Assembly: GCF_008831285.2 (NCBI RefSeq)
Contig: NW_022204507.1
Span: 3,280,452-3,344,451, forward strand
Length of the DNA stretch: 64,000 bases
Direction: 5' to 3'
Source: Nymphaea colorata
Taxonomy: Eukaryota; Streptophyta; Magnoliopsida; Nymphaeales; Nymphaeaceae
Shown here: positions 11,075 through 21,379 of the stretch, one piece after another
Numbering within the stretch: position 1 is the stretch's first letter
How the letters are laid out: every line of letters begins with the position of its first letter
Notes under the pieces: generated by a model
Databases searched by the model: none
What the model was told of the DNA's origin: nothing
The model's input: the letters and a program-made list of their open reading frames with translations, nothing else
Position numbers and translations under genes: made by a program

Positions 11075-11925
11075 AGCACTCAAGGATGTAAGCTGTTGCA
11101 CGTTGAGATGATGATCAAATAAAAAGCTTGAATGGGACTTGAAAAAATCAACATCTCTTATGCTATTCTGTGAGATTGGTTATACACAGTTATCAACCAT
11201 ACGATGCCTCCAAGATGGGCTTCTATCAACAGCTTATCAGCTCCCATTAGATCATCAGGATGTCAAACGATTCGACTGATTCTGGATTCTTAACATGCCA
11301 ATTTTGTGCACTTCATTGTTTTATGCCACATATAGTTGTCAAAGAGTTTGTACTACTTTATCATCAAGACGTGCTGGTTATATCGGTCCTTTTTTTATAA
11401 GCAGGATACATGGATAGTATAGAAAACAAATCAAAGGCAAATATGGTGAAAGTAAAAGGTTGATTTTTAGTGTTGCCTGAAAATGTGGATGTTGTTAAGG
11501 TATTCCTACTCCTCCCCATCTTTTGGCACTCATGCCTAGCAGCAAGGAACGTACACTTGTCTTTTGTTGTATGTCCCGTAATATTCAGTAATGTTAGAAT
11601 CCTATTTTAGCAGCCACCGAGAGAACAAAAGTTGTTCTGTTCTGGATAGTGTTTCATTTAACTTTTTTCTACTTCTTGAAGAATCAACTGAAAATCTTCT
11701 AGTGTTGGTCATTGGCAGGTTGATGCGAAATTGTGTACTATCTTTGGAGTTGAGATTTTATTCTTTTATATTTCTTCTTTTTAAGTACATAAACTAATTA
11801 TCTTGTTACTACCATGTTTCATATATAAGGCTGCATTTTGTTTTTTTAATTAAAAGCTATAGTGGTGGTGAGTGCACCGTTATTGACTATCTGTCCCCGG
11901 TGAAAGAAATTATCGCTATAGATTT
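11075..11925. other. No gene seen
   Basis: Anonymous sequence between the NAC fragment and the short tandem repeat. The remaining NAC exons might be expected here, but none could be read in any frame. Confidence 0.45.
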
Positions 11926-12032
11926 GGCTATACCAGGAACCGCATCATCACCACGAGAGGCTGTAGGGAGGGACCTGTATTGGCTATACCAGGAACCGCA
12001 TCATCACCACGAGAGGCTGTAGGGAGGGACAC
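11926..12032. repeat. Tandem duplication with 56-bp period
   Basis: ggctataccaggaaccgcat, continuing through cacgagaggctgtagggaggg, occurs at 11926 and again at 11982 with no visible difference over about 48 bases. The perfect match suggests a recent event. The sequence downstream to 12115 is followed by a gtaagt donor-like site, but no protein is recognised. Confidence 0.9.
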
Positions 12033-12809
12033 AATACAGGTGATTTCAGAGATGAAGATAGGGGCAATACCAGTGAAGATATCACCCGGTATAGGTCTCT
12101 TTTCCTGCAGTCTCCGTAAGTGTCCCATTTATTAATTTTGAATGCTTATTGTGCTGCTTTTATCACTGTTATCTACTTCAGCCCGCTCGTGAGGCCATTT
12201 CCCTAAGGGGCCGTTTGATGGCCTGGAAATATATTTCAGGAAATATATTTCTGGAAATATAGGAAATGGAAAAATGGAATGGGAAAAATCTTTCTGATTC
12301 CAATTTTGGTGTGTGTGTGATGACTCAGAAATATATTTCCAATTCTATATTTCTGAGTTTGATGGTACAGAAATATATTTCCACATTCTTAGTCTGACCT
12401 GCCTTCACCAAGTTTCCAACTAAAAGACTTTGTAAACATTAAAATCTGAGGAATGGCCGATTATGATTCAATATTAGAAGAGATGATTGAGATCTGCAGC
12501 CCAAGAGAAGAACAGTTTGTGAATGAAAGCTGAAGCATGTTTTCCGCATTAAGTATACAAAACATGTGAAAATGGAGATATGACATTGATATCTACGGAG
12601 TGAAGCACAAAGCACAACAATATACATCAAATAAAGCAACAAAATGTAATATGCAAAGAAATTTCTTGGCTGAACAAGAGAAAGCTGAACAAAATGCAGA
12701 AGAGAAAAAATGTCTAAATAATAGAATCCAAAGACAATTGTGATAAACGGGAAGAACAAACTTCTGCAAATAAAACCACATAGAAAGGAGGACGATAGAA
12801 ACCTTACTT

Positions 12810-13402
12810 GCCCGATTGATCATTTGGGTGGGAGAAATGATGCGAGGAACATGCTCTAATTCTGCTTCAATTCCTTTAGCCAGAGATATAATTATAGGAG
12901 AACTAAGCCTTTCCTTCCAATTTTTGCTAATACGGCAAACCATTTATCACAATATCTGCGTCCCATATGGCTTCCTGCAAATTGGTGACAACTTTCAATG
13001 GGCATAACGGCGTATCAATCATGTTCAAGCAGAAACCATCTTTCAAAATTTCATCTGCACAGGGTCCGCTGCTCGCCAAGCCTGCCTTCGACATACTTCA
13101 GATAAGCGCAGCGTCTGATCAGTCTTCTAAGTACATCTTCCCTTGAATTAATCACTTCAAACAAATGCTCTGCCGTTGCTAGGTCGACATACCTACCTGC
13201 TCTTCTCCAGATCCTAATCTGAATTTTGTCGCGAAAATGGCCGTAGGTATCTTGCAGAAGCACAAGAAAGATGCTGCCCCAAGCACCAGCACCAACACCG
13301 ACGATCCTTAGCACATCACCATCAGCTTTTCCCAGAAGTCGGCGAAATTCATCCAATTTTTCTTCTACTCCGTTACCATTGTCAGCAGAACCATTTGGAT
13401 GA
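12810..13402 (-). pseudogene. Captured fragment of a plant NAD-dependent glycerol-3-phosphate dehydrogenase
   Basis: Reading leftward, [21 protein letters not shown] leads into the NAD-binding Rossmann glycine motif [10 protein letters not shown], then [20 protein letters not shown] and [21 protein letters not shown]. These match the cytosolic plant GPDH family, which interconverts dihydroxyacetone phosphate and glycerol-3-phosphate. A frameshift near 13058 is followed by [20 protein letters not shown] and [11 protein letters not shown] in another frame. About 30 bases are then missing, and [14 protein letters not shown] and PTQMINRA follow. Similarity ends at a gtaagg donor-like site near 12815, so an exon border was captured rather than a cDNA. 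The catalytic C-terminal domain is absent. Clearly a pseudogene. Confidence 0.9.
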
Positions 13403-13639
13403 ACAGAACAATTTCCTCCTCAACGAGTTTTTCTCCAATCTTGAGAATTTGCTAAAGATCGTTCTTCCCGTAGCGGTTATGCTAATTGCTAAACACAGAA
13501 AACCCAATATCCAAACCACCTCTTGACCAAAATTTCATCTAACAAGCGGAAAAAAGAAGAGAGACGAAGGAACACGAACATCAGTTATCTATTGGCACAA
13601 ATTGGAGCGGATAGAAAGGAAAACATCAGAAGAAAGCAT

Positions 13640-14110
13640 ATTTAAAATCTGGACAGAGTGGTGCATACCTCAGAGAGTGAGAGGGTGAGTGGTCGGAGCA
13701 GGAGATGAGAGTGTGAGGGAGACGACGAGGAAGAAGAGGCAGGGGCTGCGGCTCACTCACGACAGCAGGAAAGAAGAGGCGCTCGGGAAAAAGAGGAACA
13801 CGGCATTGAGGTTGCAGGCTTCCTCCTGTCCTTCCTCTGTGTGGGCCAGTTCGTCCACGTCGCAACGAAAGTGGGGAATCGAGAGAGACGCACCTGGTTT
13901 GGGAAGTCGTCTTCCTCACGGTGGTAGATGGGAGAGAAACCGGAAAAAAAAAGAGCAGAGGAAGCGGAGGCGGCTGAAGGCGTCGGGCAGGTGCGGCATC
14001 GTGGAAACCCTTCGTCGGACCTCGCTGGAGAAGGGGAGGTCTCTGGTTTTTGGGTTGATGAAGAAGCGGCCACCGTCGGAGCACTCGGGAGAGCGAGCGT
14101 ACCCTAACGG
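13640..14110 (-). other. GC-rich segment upstream of the captured GPDH fragment
   Basis: This segment is markedly richer in GC than its surroundings and keeps long overlapping open frames on both strands, which is expected from composition alone. It lies between the right terminus and the GPDH fragment, where a promoter and 5' leader would sit. Its stretch at 13676-13730, read on the minus strand as CT-rich text such as cactcaccctctcactct, resembles the 36-bp repeats at 43884-43994 in the related element. A leader or promoter role is inference. Confidence 0.4.
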
Positions 14111-14298
14111 GCTGTAAAAAATTTCCGGAAAAAAATTTCCGTCTCTCCAGGTGGAGATTTTTTCCGGAAAAAAATTTCCGGAATCGACCTCAACGGTCGA
14201 TTATTTTTTTCCGCGTTTGTTACGCAGGAAAAATTTTGAAATTTTGAATTTTTTTTCTGGGTGAACAGTATTTTTCCAGGCCATCAAACGGCCCCTAA

Positions 14299-14711
14299 CT
14301 ATTTTTTTGGTTCCTTGAAGTTATAAAGTTCCTAAGGAAATGTGCTGGGTAAAATTGTCATTTGAAATAGTTAGTTTTAGTTTATATTGAGGTATGCCAA
14401 AGATGCTATACAAAAAATCGGGTAAGGTTATAAACTCTATAACTCCTGCTCTCTCTTCCATGTTGCAGACTAACATCACAAAGTGCCACATAAACCATTG
14501 CTAAAACTTAATTGTTTAACAAAATCAGACTGAGTGGGCCGTTTCAATCAAGTATATATGGATTGAAACTTGTTTTTTCATGCGTACATGATTTATCAGT
14601 TGAGATAACCTGTTGAGAGATACTAATTAATTTCACTGGCATTTTGTTCATGAGTAATTTCAGTATATTAGTGAGATCTTTTTGGTTTAATTCCTTTTAT
14701 TGTTTGAGCAG
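14299..14711. other. No gene seen; possible intron
   Basis: AT-rich sequence without open frames. It ends in a pyrimidine-rich stretch and gagcag, an acceptor site for the exon starting at 14712. It may be the remnant intron of that gene. Confidence 0.4.
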
Positions 14712-15019
14712 ACTGTGACAGGCCAGGAGGAGAGTGCCAAGACCCTCGTGTTGTTGGGAGAGATGGCATCACCTTCTACTTCCGTGGGAGGAAGGATAAG
14801 GACTTCTGTTTGGTCTCTGAAGCCAACCTCCACATTAATGAACACTTCATCGGTAAGTGGGTGGCGGGCATGTTCGGACACTTCACATGGGTTCAATCCA
14901 TTGCGGTCCTCTTTGATGATCACCAAATCTTTGTGAGTGCCAACAAGGTCATTGAGCAAATTGTTTTTCCACCGGAGCTTGTGCTTGGAGATCCTACAGG
15001 CATACCATCATTCTGTTAA
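14712..15019 (+). pseudogene. Root-cap domain (LEA-like) protein exon fragment
   Basis: The frame opens with CDRPGGECQDPRVVGRDGIT, then TFYFRGRKDKDFCLVSEANL, HINEHFIGK, FTWVQSIAVLFDDHQIFVSA and FPPELVLGDP, and ends at a stop at 15017-15019. This pattern is the plant Root_cap family domain (PF06830), found in secreted proteins of root-cap and late-embryogenesis type, whose biochemical role is poorly known. The segment is uninterrupted and preceded by a good 3' splice site. The C-terminal half of the domain does not follow in any frame, and no 5' exons were found, so it is a truncated copy. It lies four hundred bases beyond the Harbinger element and is not part of it. Confidence 0.82.
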
Positions 15020-15739
15020 CTTTTCGCCCTAGGGTCCAAGCTGTTTACTGTGCTTCTGCAGGTGTGATTGCAATGTCGTGGTGTTCTTTTGACAGATCCT
15101 TCCTACTTGCATGTGCAAAAAACAATAGAACTCCATGCTCGGACACAGTCACTGGAGAGGTAAGGTTTCATTGTCCCCCTAGTTATTCATGTTTAAAGAA
15201 TATGGACAGTTTCATGGTGTCCTAATGACAGCTTCATTCCTTCTCTTTTCGCTTTTTAATATGCACAGATAATTTCTGAGTTGCCTGCCAGTACTAATTG
15301 GAATTTTGTAATTCATTAGTACCCAAAGATATACGGAGCCATATCATCATCTTCATTTGATGCGAACATGTGGCAGTAATGTCAATTCGGGTGATAGCTT
15401 GCACTTTGAAGACCAGATATTTTCAAATTAGGGAGGGTTGTTGACAATGACCTACATTTACATAACAAGAATTGAAAGGTGGCTGATGATTTTGTAATGG
15501 TGGATTGGATTGTAGTTTGAGGTAGACATACAAATGTTGGATTAATAGTTTTAAATCTTATGATTAGTTTATTGCATTTATAATGTACTTAAAATCTTAT
15601 TTTAATGACATTGATCCTTTATCTTGCTGAGAGAACTCCTTTTGTAATTAATTGTCTATGCAATAGCATCTAATGATCTTTAATGACACTTTAATAGACC
15701 ATCAATGGCATTTGTAATCTGTGATAAAATGTAAATAAT
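15020..15739. other. No recognised gene
   Basis: A short open segment at about 15062-15165 (around MSWCSFDRSFLLACAKNN) ends in a gag/gtaagg donor-like site and could be a further exon of the root-cap remnant or of something else. I do not recognise it. The rest is AT-rich with no visible structure. Confidence 0.3.
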
Positions 15740-16014
15740 GGCGTACAGATATGTGCCACTAAGGATGTTTATTGAAAGTTTCTGTCGTAGAGGCAGTGCC
15801 ATCAAAAAGATAGACGGTGGCATTTTTTTTTGTCATAATAATCTAATACCAGCTTTGGAAAAACGCCACTGAGAGCTCCTTCAATGGCCAGCTGAGGCTT
15901 TTGTAAGTGCCGACTGCGGCACAACTCCAACATCAATGAAAGGTTTTCAGGATCATTAATAAAATGCCACGAAATAGGCTATTTATGACGTTTGAGTATT
16001 GTGCCACAAAATAT
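15740..16014. repeat. GTGCCAC subterminal-type repeat array, left part
   Basis: The motif gtgccac, or its reverse gtggcac with variants, recurs: tgccactaagg, gtgccatc, ggtggcat, cgccactg, gtgccgactgcggcac, tgccacg and gtgccac. Such short two-way repeats are characteristic of DNA-transposon subterminal regions, especially CACTA. The array is interrupted by the copia element and resumes at 20778. Confidence 0.6.
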
Positions 16015-16283
16015 TAAAGATAATAGAAACAAGGGCGAGAGAGAGAGGAGATGATGACACAATAGAATGAATTGTCAACCGCTACAAGACTTGGGATAAA
16101 TACAACGTGTAAACTAAATATGGTAGTACAACAATGATATAACGTTTGAAAGGTAATGGAATGTTTGAATTCAAACTTTCTTTCCTTAGTTGGGTCGCTC
16201 CTCCATTGATGTTTTCTTTTTGCCAAGTTTAGTGGATTCAATTTCCACCGATTTCTCCTTGACAACGAGGAAAATCTTTCACA
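16015..16283 (-). repeat. 3' LTR of the copia element, with internal deletion
   Basis: On the minus strand the LTR starts TGTGAAAGATTTTCC at 16283 and ends near cttta at 16015. It is preceded by a purine-rich gcttgagggagcg. It is about 56 bp shorter than the 5' LTR. The missing block lies between the short matching sequences gaatgaa and gaatt and includes the TATA-like CTATATAAAG, so this LTR could not serve as a normal promoter. Confidence 0.88.
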
Positions 16284-16299
16284 CGCTCCCTCAAGCTGT

Positions 16300-16945
16300 G
16301 GGTGGCAGGGATAATGCTCAGCTAGACTCTAAATTCTTTGAACTTAGTAGATCCAAGAGGTTTGGTCTGTCTATTTGCTATTTGCTCGGATGATCTAATA
16401 AACTTGATTGAGATATTTTCCTTTGATACGTGATCTCGCACAAAGTGGATTGAGATATTCTTGGATAGCGAACAGGGTTCACTGCTAAGTATAATGCACC
16501 TATATTGTCACACCACGATATTAGAGTTCCAGTGCATGATATGCCCAATTCAATTAGTAGGGCTTTCAGCCATAAGAATTCCAGCAGCAGCACATGCGAG
16601 AGAATTATATTCAGCTTTTGTACTTGAACGAGTCACGGTTTGTTGCTTTTTAGATGCCCAGGAGATAAGATTATTACCCAAGAACGTTACACATCCACCT
16701 GTTGTTTTTCTGTCTTCAATACTTCCAGCCCAATCGGCGTCGACAAATGCGATTAAGTGAAGATGATCTAATTTTTGAATGCATAGTCCAAGCTGGCTTG
16801 TGCCCTGTAAATATCTGAGAATTTACTTTATGAGCCTCCAATGGCATTCTAAGGGTTGATCCATGTATTTGCATGTTCGATTTACTGCAAATGCTACATC
16901 CAGACGTGTGAGGGTGAGATATTGTAATGCTCCCAGCACTCTCCG
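16300..16945 (-). pseudogene. Copia RNase H domain, degenerate
   Basis: Minus-strand frames give VDADWAGSIEDRKTTGG, CVTFLGNNLISWASKKQQTV and RSSTKAEYNSLA, the copia RNase H signature. These are followed by degraded C-terminal sequence with frameshifts. In a working element this domain removes the RNA template during cDNA synthesis. The frame is broken between RT and RNase H. Confidence 0.85.
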
Positions 16946-17690
16946 TTAGAGACTAGGATCCGAGAATGGAGTGCGAAACCCCGAAACATGGACAGTTGAC
17001 ATAGGTGTTTGGGCAGGCTTGGCATTGGTCATGTTAGCTTTTTGTAATACATTGTTAAGATAAGCTCCTTGCCGAAGAACCAAATAGTTGGGCTGTCGAA
17101 TCACCTCTATGCCAAGAAAATATGACAAATCACCCAAGTTCTTGACTGAAAATGATGGCCGATGTTTGGCAAAAGTTTGATATATGAGTGCATCGAATGA
17201 TACGGTGATAATAATATCATCAACATAAGCTAAGATATATATCTTTTCACATTGTTGGCGGAAAATAAAGAGAGAAACATCTAATTGAGATACCTGAAAT
17301 CCAATGTCCCTAAGAAGGATACTCAGGCGTTGATAGCAAGCTCGAGGGGCCTGCTTCAATCTGTACAACGCTTTGTTGAGTTTGCAAATGTGAGACAAAA
17401 GACTTGGATCTTCAAACCCTTCTGGTTCGGTGATGTAAATGTCTTCATTAAGAAAGTCATTTAGGAATGCATTATCAAAGTTGAGCTGGTGAAGAGACCA
17501 TGCATGTTGTACAACGATGGTGAGAATGACGCAAATTGTAGTGGGCTTAACCGTGGGACTGAAAGTCTCCAAATAGTCTATCCTGGCTTCTTGTAAGAAT
17601 CCTCGAGCAACCAGATGTGCCTTGTACCTTGAAATGGAACCATCAGCAGTGCATTTAAGCTTGTATATCCATTTAGTATCAATAATATTA
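16946..17690 (-). pseudogene. Copia reverse transcriptase domain
   Basis: The best-preserved part of this element has an uninterrupted frame of about 208 codons at 16946-17572. Recognisable blocks are LNFDNAFLNDFLNEDIYITE, LNKALYRLKQAPRACY, the catalytic motif AYVDDIIITV, and NLGDLSYFLGIEV. The YVDD residues are intact, though in the upstream VDVxxAFL block the first Asp context reads LNFDNAFL. The frame ends in a stop at 16946, and the upstream frame is interrupted near 17700. Confidence 0.92.
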
Positions 17691-18119
17691 TACTATGGCC
17701 GTCGTGGTACTAGACTCCAGGTTTAATTTTTATGCAATGCATGTATTTATTGTTGCATAGCATTAATCCAGTGAGTAATGCTGCTGGCTTCCTTGAATGT
17801 GGCTGGCTCCTGTTTGACTCCCATCTTTCTTTGAGCGGAGAATGTCTTGTGTTTGAGAGAACCTGTCATAGAACAAGTGACCATTTGATGTGAATGAGAT
17901 GACAAACCTGTTATAGAAAGGGTGACCATTCTATGCGGGCGTCTTAATGACTGTCAAGCAGGGTGATGATGTCTTGGCTTCCACTTGTGGACGGTTGATC
18001 TGGAATGGCAGCAATATGTGGTATGTCTGATTGAGTTTGGATTGCTTCGGTCTGAGCCTCACCTGGTTGACCCTCTATATTGATTGCTGGAGGGATGACA
18101 AAACTTTCTGTTTGAGAGT

Positions 18120-19060
18120 CACTTAGTGTGGTTTGCCTTGGGTCTGTTGTATTGAACTCACTATTAAAAGGATAATGAGATTTTGATGCCCACTGTTCAA
18201 GATCAGCCTCTTGAACGAGACATCACTGGTGTTGCTGAAGCCTCTAGACTGCTCGTCAAAAATAACATGTCGAGAGATTATCACTCGCCTTGATTTGGGA
18301 TCTAGACATACATATCCTTTGTGTTGACTCCCATATCCAATAAAAATGCATGGAGTTGTCTTTGGTTGAAGCTTGTTATCATTACTCAATGTCAATAATG
18401 GGTAGCACTTGGATCCAAATACTCGAAGAAAGCTATAATTGGGAACTTGATTGAATATCATTTAAAACAGAGATTTCTAATCTAGTTTGAGAGTACGTAG
18501 CCGATTGATTATATAGACCACCGTTCAAAAGACTTCCACCCAAAACGGATGGTGAAGTTGAGCATCATGAAGCATACTTAATCTTGTTTCAACTACATGC
18601 CAATTTTTTCTTTCTACAATCCTGTTTTGTTTGGGTGTATAGGGGCCTAAAAAATGGTGCGCAATTCCCTGGTTTTCCAACTCGTTTCAAGAATTTTATT
18701 GCAAAATTCCCCTCCATTGTCTGATTTAACAGTTTTGATGGTGGTTCCCAACTGGTTTTCGACAAGAGTTTTGAAATTGATGAAACACTAATATATGTCA
18801 CTTTTATTTTTCAATGGAAACATCCAGGTAAAGCAGGAATAGTTGTCAACAATAAATAGAAAGTACTTAAAACCATCTTTGCACTCCACCGAGGCTGGTC
18901 CCCAAACATCCATGTAAAGGAGTTCAAGAGGTTTAGCAACATGAAGAGACGACAAGGGAAACAGCAACTTATGCCCCTTTCCAATTAGACAATGTTCACA
19001 CACCTTCTTTGGAATAGGGATGCTTATTGAGATGTAACTGAGAGCACTAAGCAAAGATAC
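18120..19060 (-). pseudogene. Copia integrase region, degenerate
   Basis: From right to left on the minus strand: a zinc-binding end with VCEHCLIGKGHK; the catalytic-core start LLYMDVWGPASVECKDGFKY, with FIVDNYSCFTW (about 18788-19054); a broken central part with PLYTQTKQDC; and the C-terminal block SFLRVFGSKCYP, PCIFIGYGSQHKGY and VIISRHVIFDE (18240-18461). Several frame changes separate these pieces. Integrase would insert the cDNA into the genome. Confidence 0.88.
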
Positions 19061-19439
19061 TATGTTCTTTTAGTAACGGAATATGGCTGCTTATCCATTC
19101 CTCATACGACCCTTGAACCTTCTTTGTTTGTTGAGCCACACACGCCTTCTTGATGTTATCACTAGATCTAGTCTTTACTTGAAGCGGGTAAAGACCAATA
19201 CTAGTTTTCGGTCCTCGAAGAAGTAGTGTTCCTGTTTTGTGGCCCTTGATCACAAATTCAGACAGAGTAAATTAAAAAATGCTTATTGAGATGTAAGCTA
19301 TTTTTCATAATAAAATCAGTTCCTTGAATATTAACCTGTAAGTTCCCTACGTGATAAATAGGGAGGCACTTACCATTTCCAACCATTACGGATTCGGGGC
19401 CTGAGTACGTCTGCTTGTTCTCCAGATTTTCATCACTAG

Positions 19440-20423
19440 TGATAATATTGTTGGTTCCCTCTGTATCTAGATACCAATATTTATCACCCGATTCTTGTAC
19501 TATTATGGCTGAGAATGTGCAAGGATTATTATCTCAGCACAACTTGGCTGTGTGACCCTTGCCACAGTATTGGCACTCGATGATCTTCTTGGATGGTAGG
19601 GTAGTTTGCTGATGGTTCGGCTGTGAAGGATTGTTTGGCTAAAAACCAGTCATTAGATGATTATTGAATTGATTTTGGGCGGGCTGAAGAGACTGGTTTC
19701 TACCACGACCACCTCTTCCTTGATAATAGCCTCAACCGTCCCCATGTCCATGGCCTCGAATGGTATTGAAGGCTGTTATGGTAACTTGCTTTTCCATAGG
19801 TGACTCGGCAACATCATGTTTCATAAGTTGATGATGTGTTTCTTTATTCAATAAAAGATCATAAAGCTTGGCAAAACTAGGCAATTTTGTTGAGGATATA
19901 TGTGATCAAACTTTCATACTTTGATGGAAGTCCATTAACCATGATTTGAACTAAGTCTTCCATTGGCGTATGACAGCCAGCCGGATCAAGAGAATCAACT
20001 TAAAATTTAACTTTCTACAAGTATGAAGTCATATCTGAGTTACCTTTCTTGATGAACATCAGTTCTTTCTTCAATAATATGACTCGCAGTGCAGACAGCG
20101 AGACATAGGATTTTTCTAATGCCATCCAGGCTTCTCACGCTGAGCGAGTCCTGATTATTTGACCGAGAACAGCTTCGAAAATGGTGGCTTTGATCCATCT
20201 CAAAACCAATTGGTCTGACTTTTCTCCACATGGAGAACTCAGGATTGAGTTCATTTTTGCCATCTCTTGGAATCGTTTTTGATGGAAATTCACCAGATCT
20301 ATCAACAAACTTCATCAAATCTTGAGATATCATCACAGAGTCAAGTTGGCTCCTCTATAGCAAATAATTATCTCTATTTAGCTTCACAGAGATGAGGCTT
20401 GCAATTGACGAGAACGATGCCAT
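19440..20423 (-). pseudogene. Copia gag and protease region, degenerate
   Basis: Gag starts at ATG 20423 with MASFSSIASLISVKLNRDNY. The usual NYLLWRSQ reads NYLL-stop-RSQ, a tryptophan codon changed to stop. A zinc knuckle CQYCGKGHTAKLC of the C-X2-C-X4-H-X4-C type lies near 19545-19585. The protease site that should read WYLDSG/TG reads YWYLDTEGTNN, so the active-site glycine is displaced. Gag forms the virus-like particle and the protease processes the polyprotein; neither can work here. Confidence 0.82.
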
Positions 20424-20438
20424 GTGCTTAGTGGCAAG

Positions 20439-20452
20439 TGGCCTTGATACCA
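20439..20452 (-). promoter_or_regulatory. Copia primer-binding site
   Basis: The minus-strand sequence TGGTATCAAGGCC directly follows the 5' LTR. It is close to the TGGTATCAGAGC site complementary to initiator tRNA-Met that primes minus-strand cDNA synthesis in plant copia elements. Confidence 0.8.
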
Positions 20453-20777
20453 TAAAGAAAATAGTAACAAGAGAGAAAGAGAGGAGATGATGACACAATA
20501 GAATGAATAACTCTCCTGCGTTGATTTCTGCAAGAGTATTTCTTCTCTTTATATAGTATGAATTGTAAAGTGTTACAAGACTTGACGTACAAAGTGTAAA
20601 CTAAAACTAACTATCGTAGTACAACAATGACATAACCTTTTGGTAGGTAACAGAAAGTTTGAATTCAAACTTTCTTTCCGTAGTTGGGTCGCTCCTTCAT
20701 TGACGTTTTCTTCTTGCCTTGTTTAGTGGATTCAATTTCCACCAATTTCTCCTTGACAACAAGGAAAATCTTTCACA
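20453..20777 (-). repeat. 5' LTR of the copia element
   Basis: It starts TGTGAAAGATTTTCC (20777) on the minus strand and ends at cttta (20453), about 325 bp. It retains the TATA-like CTATATAAAG at about 20547-20556 that the other LTR has lost. Confidence 0.88.
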
Positions 20778-20880
20778 ATAATTTCACCAATCGACATTCA
20801 TTACCATTTTTGGTGGCACTTATTATGCCCCACAAATGAACATTCAATGGCACACATTCGGTGCCACTAAAAATCATCTT
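20778..20880. repeat. GTGCCAC subterminal-type repeat array, right part
   Basis: Continuation of the array at 15740-16014 beyond the copia insertion, with ggtggcactta, gccccac, atggcacac and ggtgccacta. The continuity of motif on both sides supports a nested insertion. Confidence 0.55.
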
Positions 20881-21379
20881 GTACTGATAAACTTTTTCAA
20901 CATGTTTTCATGATTTTTTTTCCTGGATGTTTCAAAAACGGATAAAAAAATTCATGAATCAAGACTCCATCGCGGAAAACTTAAATGAAAATAAGAAAAA
21001 ACTTTTTATTTGGCACTGATATCTTAATTCTCACCAACCTATTGCTGTAAAAGGGGTTTCTTTTTCTCCCACTACCATGTATTCAAGTTGATCAGATGAA
21101 AAGTGGGTTTCGTGAAACCATCGGAAAGATTCATTTGACAAAAAGGGTGTGTGCTTGATAGCTGTGTCTCTCAGATCCAACCTCGGATCTACCTGAGAAA
21201 TCCATGGACTTATCAAACACTGATTTTAACTTCTGTGTATTTCAGATCTATGAAGAGAGGGGGCTCCAACTTCTTCTGCGGATCTCAGCTCATCTCCACT
21301 GGATAGGTCATGGCAGGAAGAGTCCTCTCTCTCTCTCTTTCTCTTCCATGACCTTCCGCAAAGGGCTTCTCAGAAACAA

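Larger units (their letters stand above)
12207..14295 (-). mobile_element. PIF/Harbinger-type element carrying a host gene fragment (2,089 bp)
   Basis: The two ends form a perfect 23-bp terminal inverted repeat starting GGGGCCGTTTGATGG. It is flanked on both sides by TAA (12204-12206 and 14296-14298), the 3-bp TWA duplication typical of PIF/Harbinger. No transposase frame is present, so it is non-autonomous. The interior holds part of a glycerol-3-phosphate dehydrogenase gene on the minus strand and a GC-rich segment (13640-14110) upstream of it. The terminal 180 bp at the right contains repeated ttccggaaaaaaatttccg palindromes. A related terminus lies at 43604. The strand is given as that of the captured gene. 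Confidence 0.85.
16015..20777 (-). mobile_element. Ty1/copia retrotransposon with two LTRs, degenerate
   Basis: Read on the minus strand this is a full-layout copia element of about 4.76 kb: 5' LTR (20453-20777), primer-binding site, gag, protease, integrase, reverse transcriptase, RNase H, polypurine tract and 3' LTR (16015-16283). The LTRs share long blocks but differ by point changes and one large gap, so the insertion is not recent. Many stops and frameshifts interrupt the polyprotein. Flanks are atatt/ataat, an imperfect 5-bp duplication. It split a GTGCCAC repeat array, so it inserted into an older DNA transposon. Confidence 0.93.

Noticed and set aside
13689-14117. Long overlapping open frames on both strands in the GC-rich part of the Harbinger element
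   Set aside because: Open frames in three phases at once follow from high GC. None shows a known domain, and their composition is Arg/Ser/Pro-biased.
14700-14936. Frames at 14700-14936 (+) and 14687-14959 (-)
   Set aside because: Both are shadows of the root-cap domain exon, which is read in a different phase.
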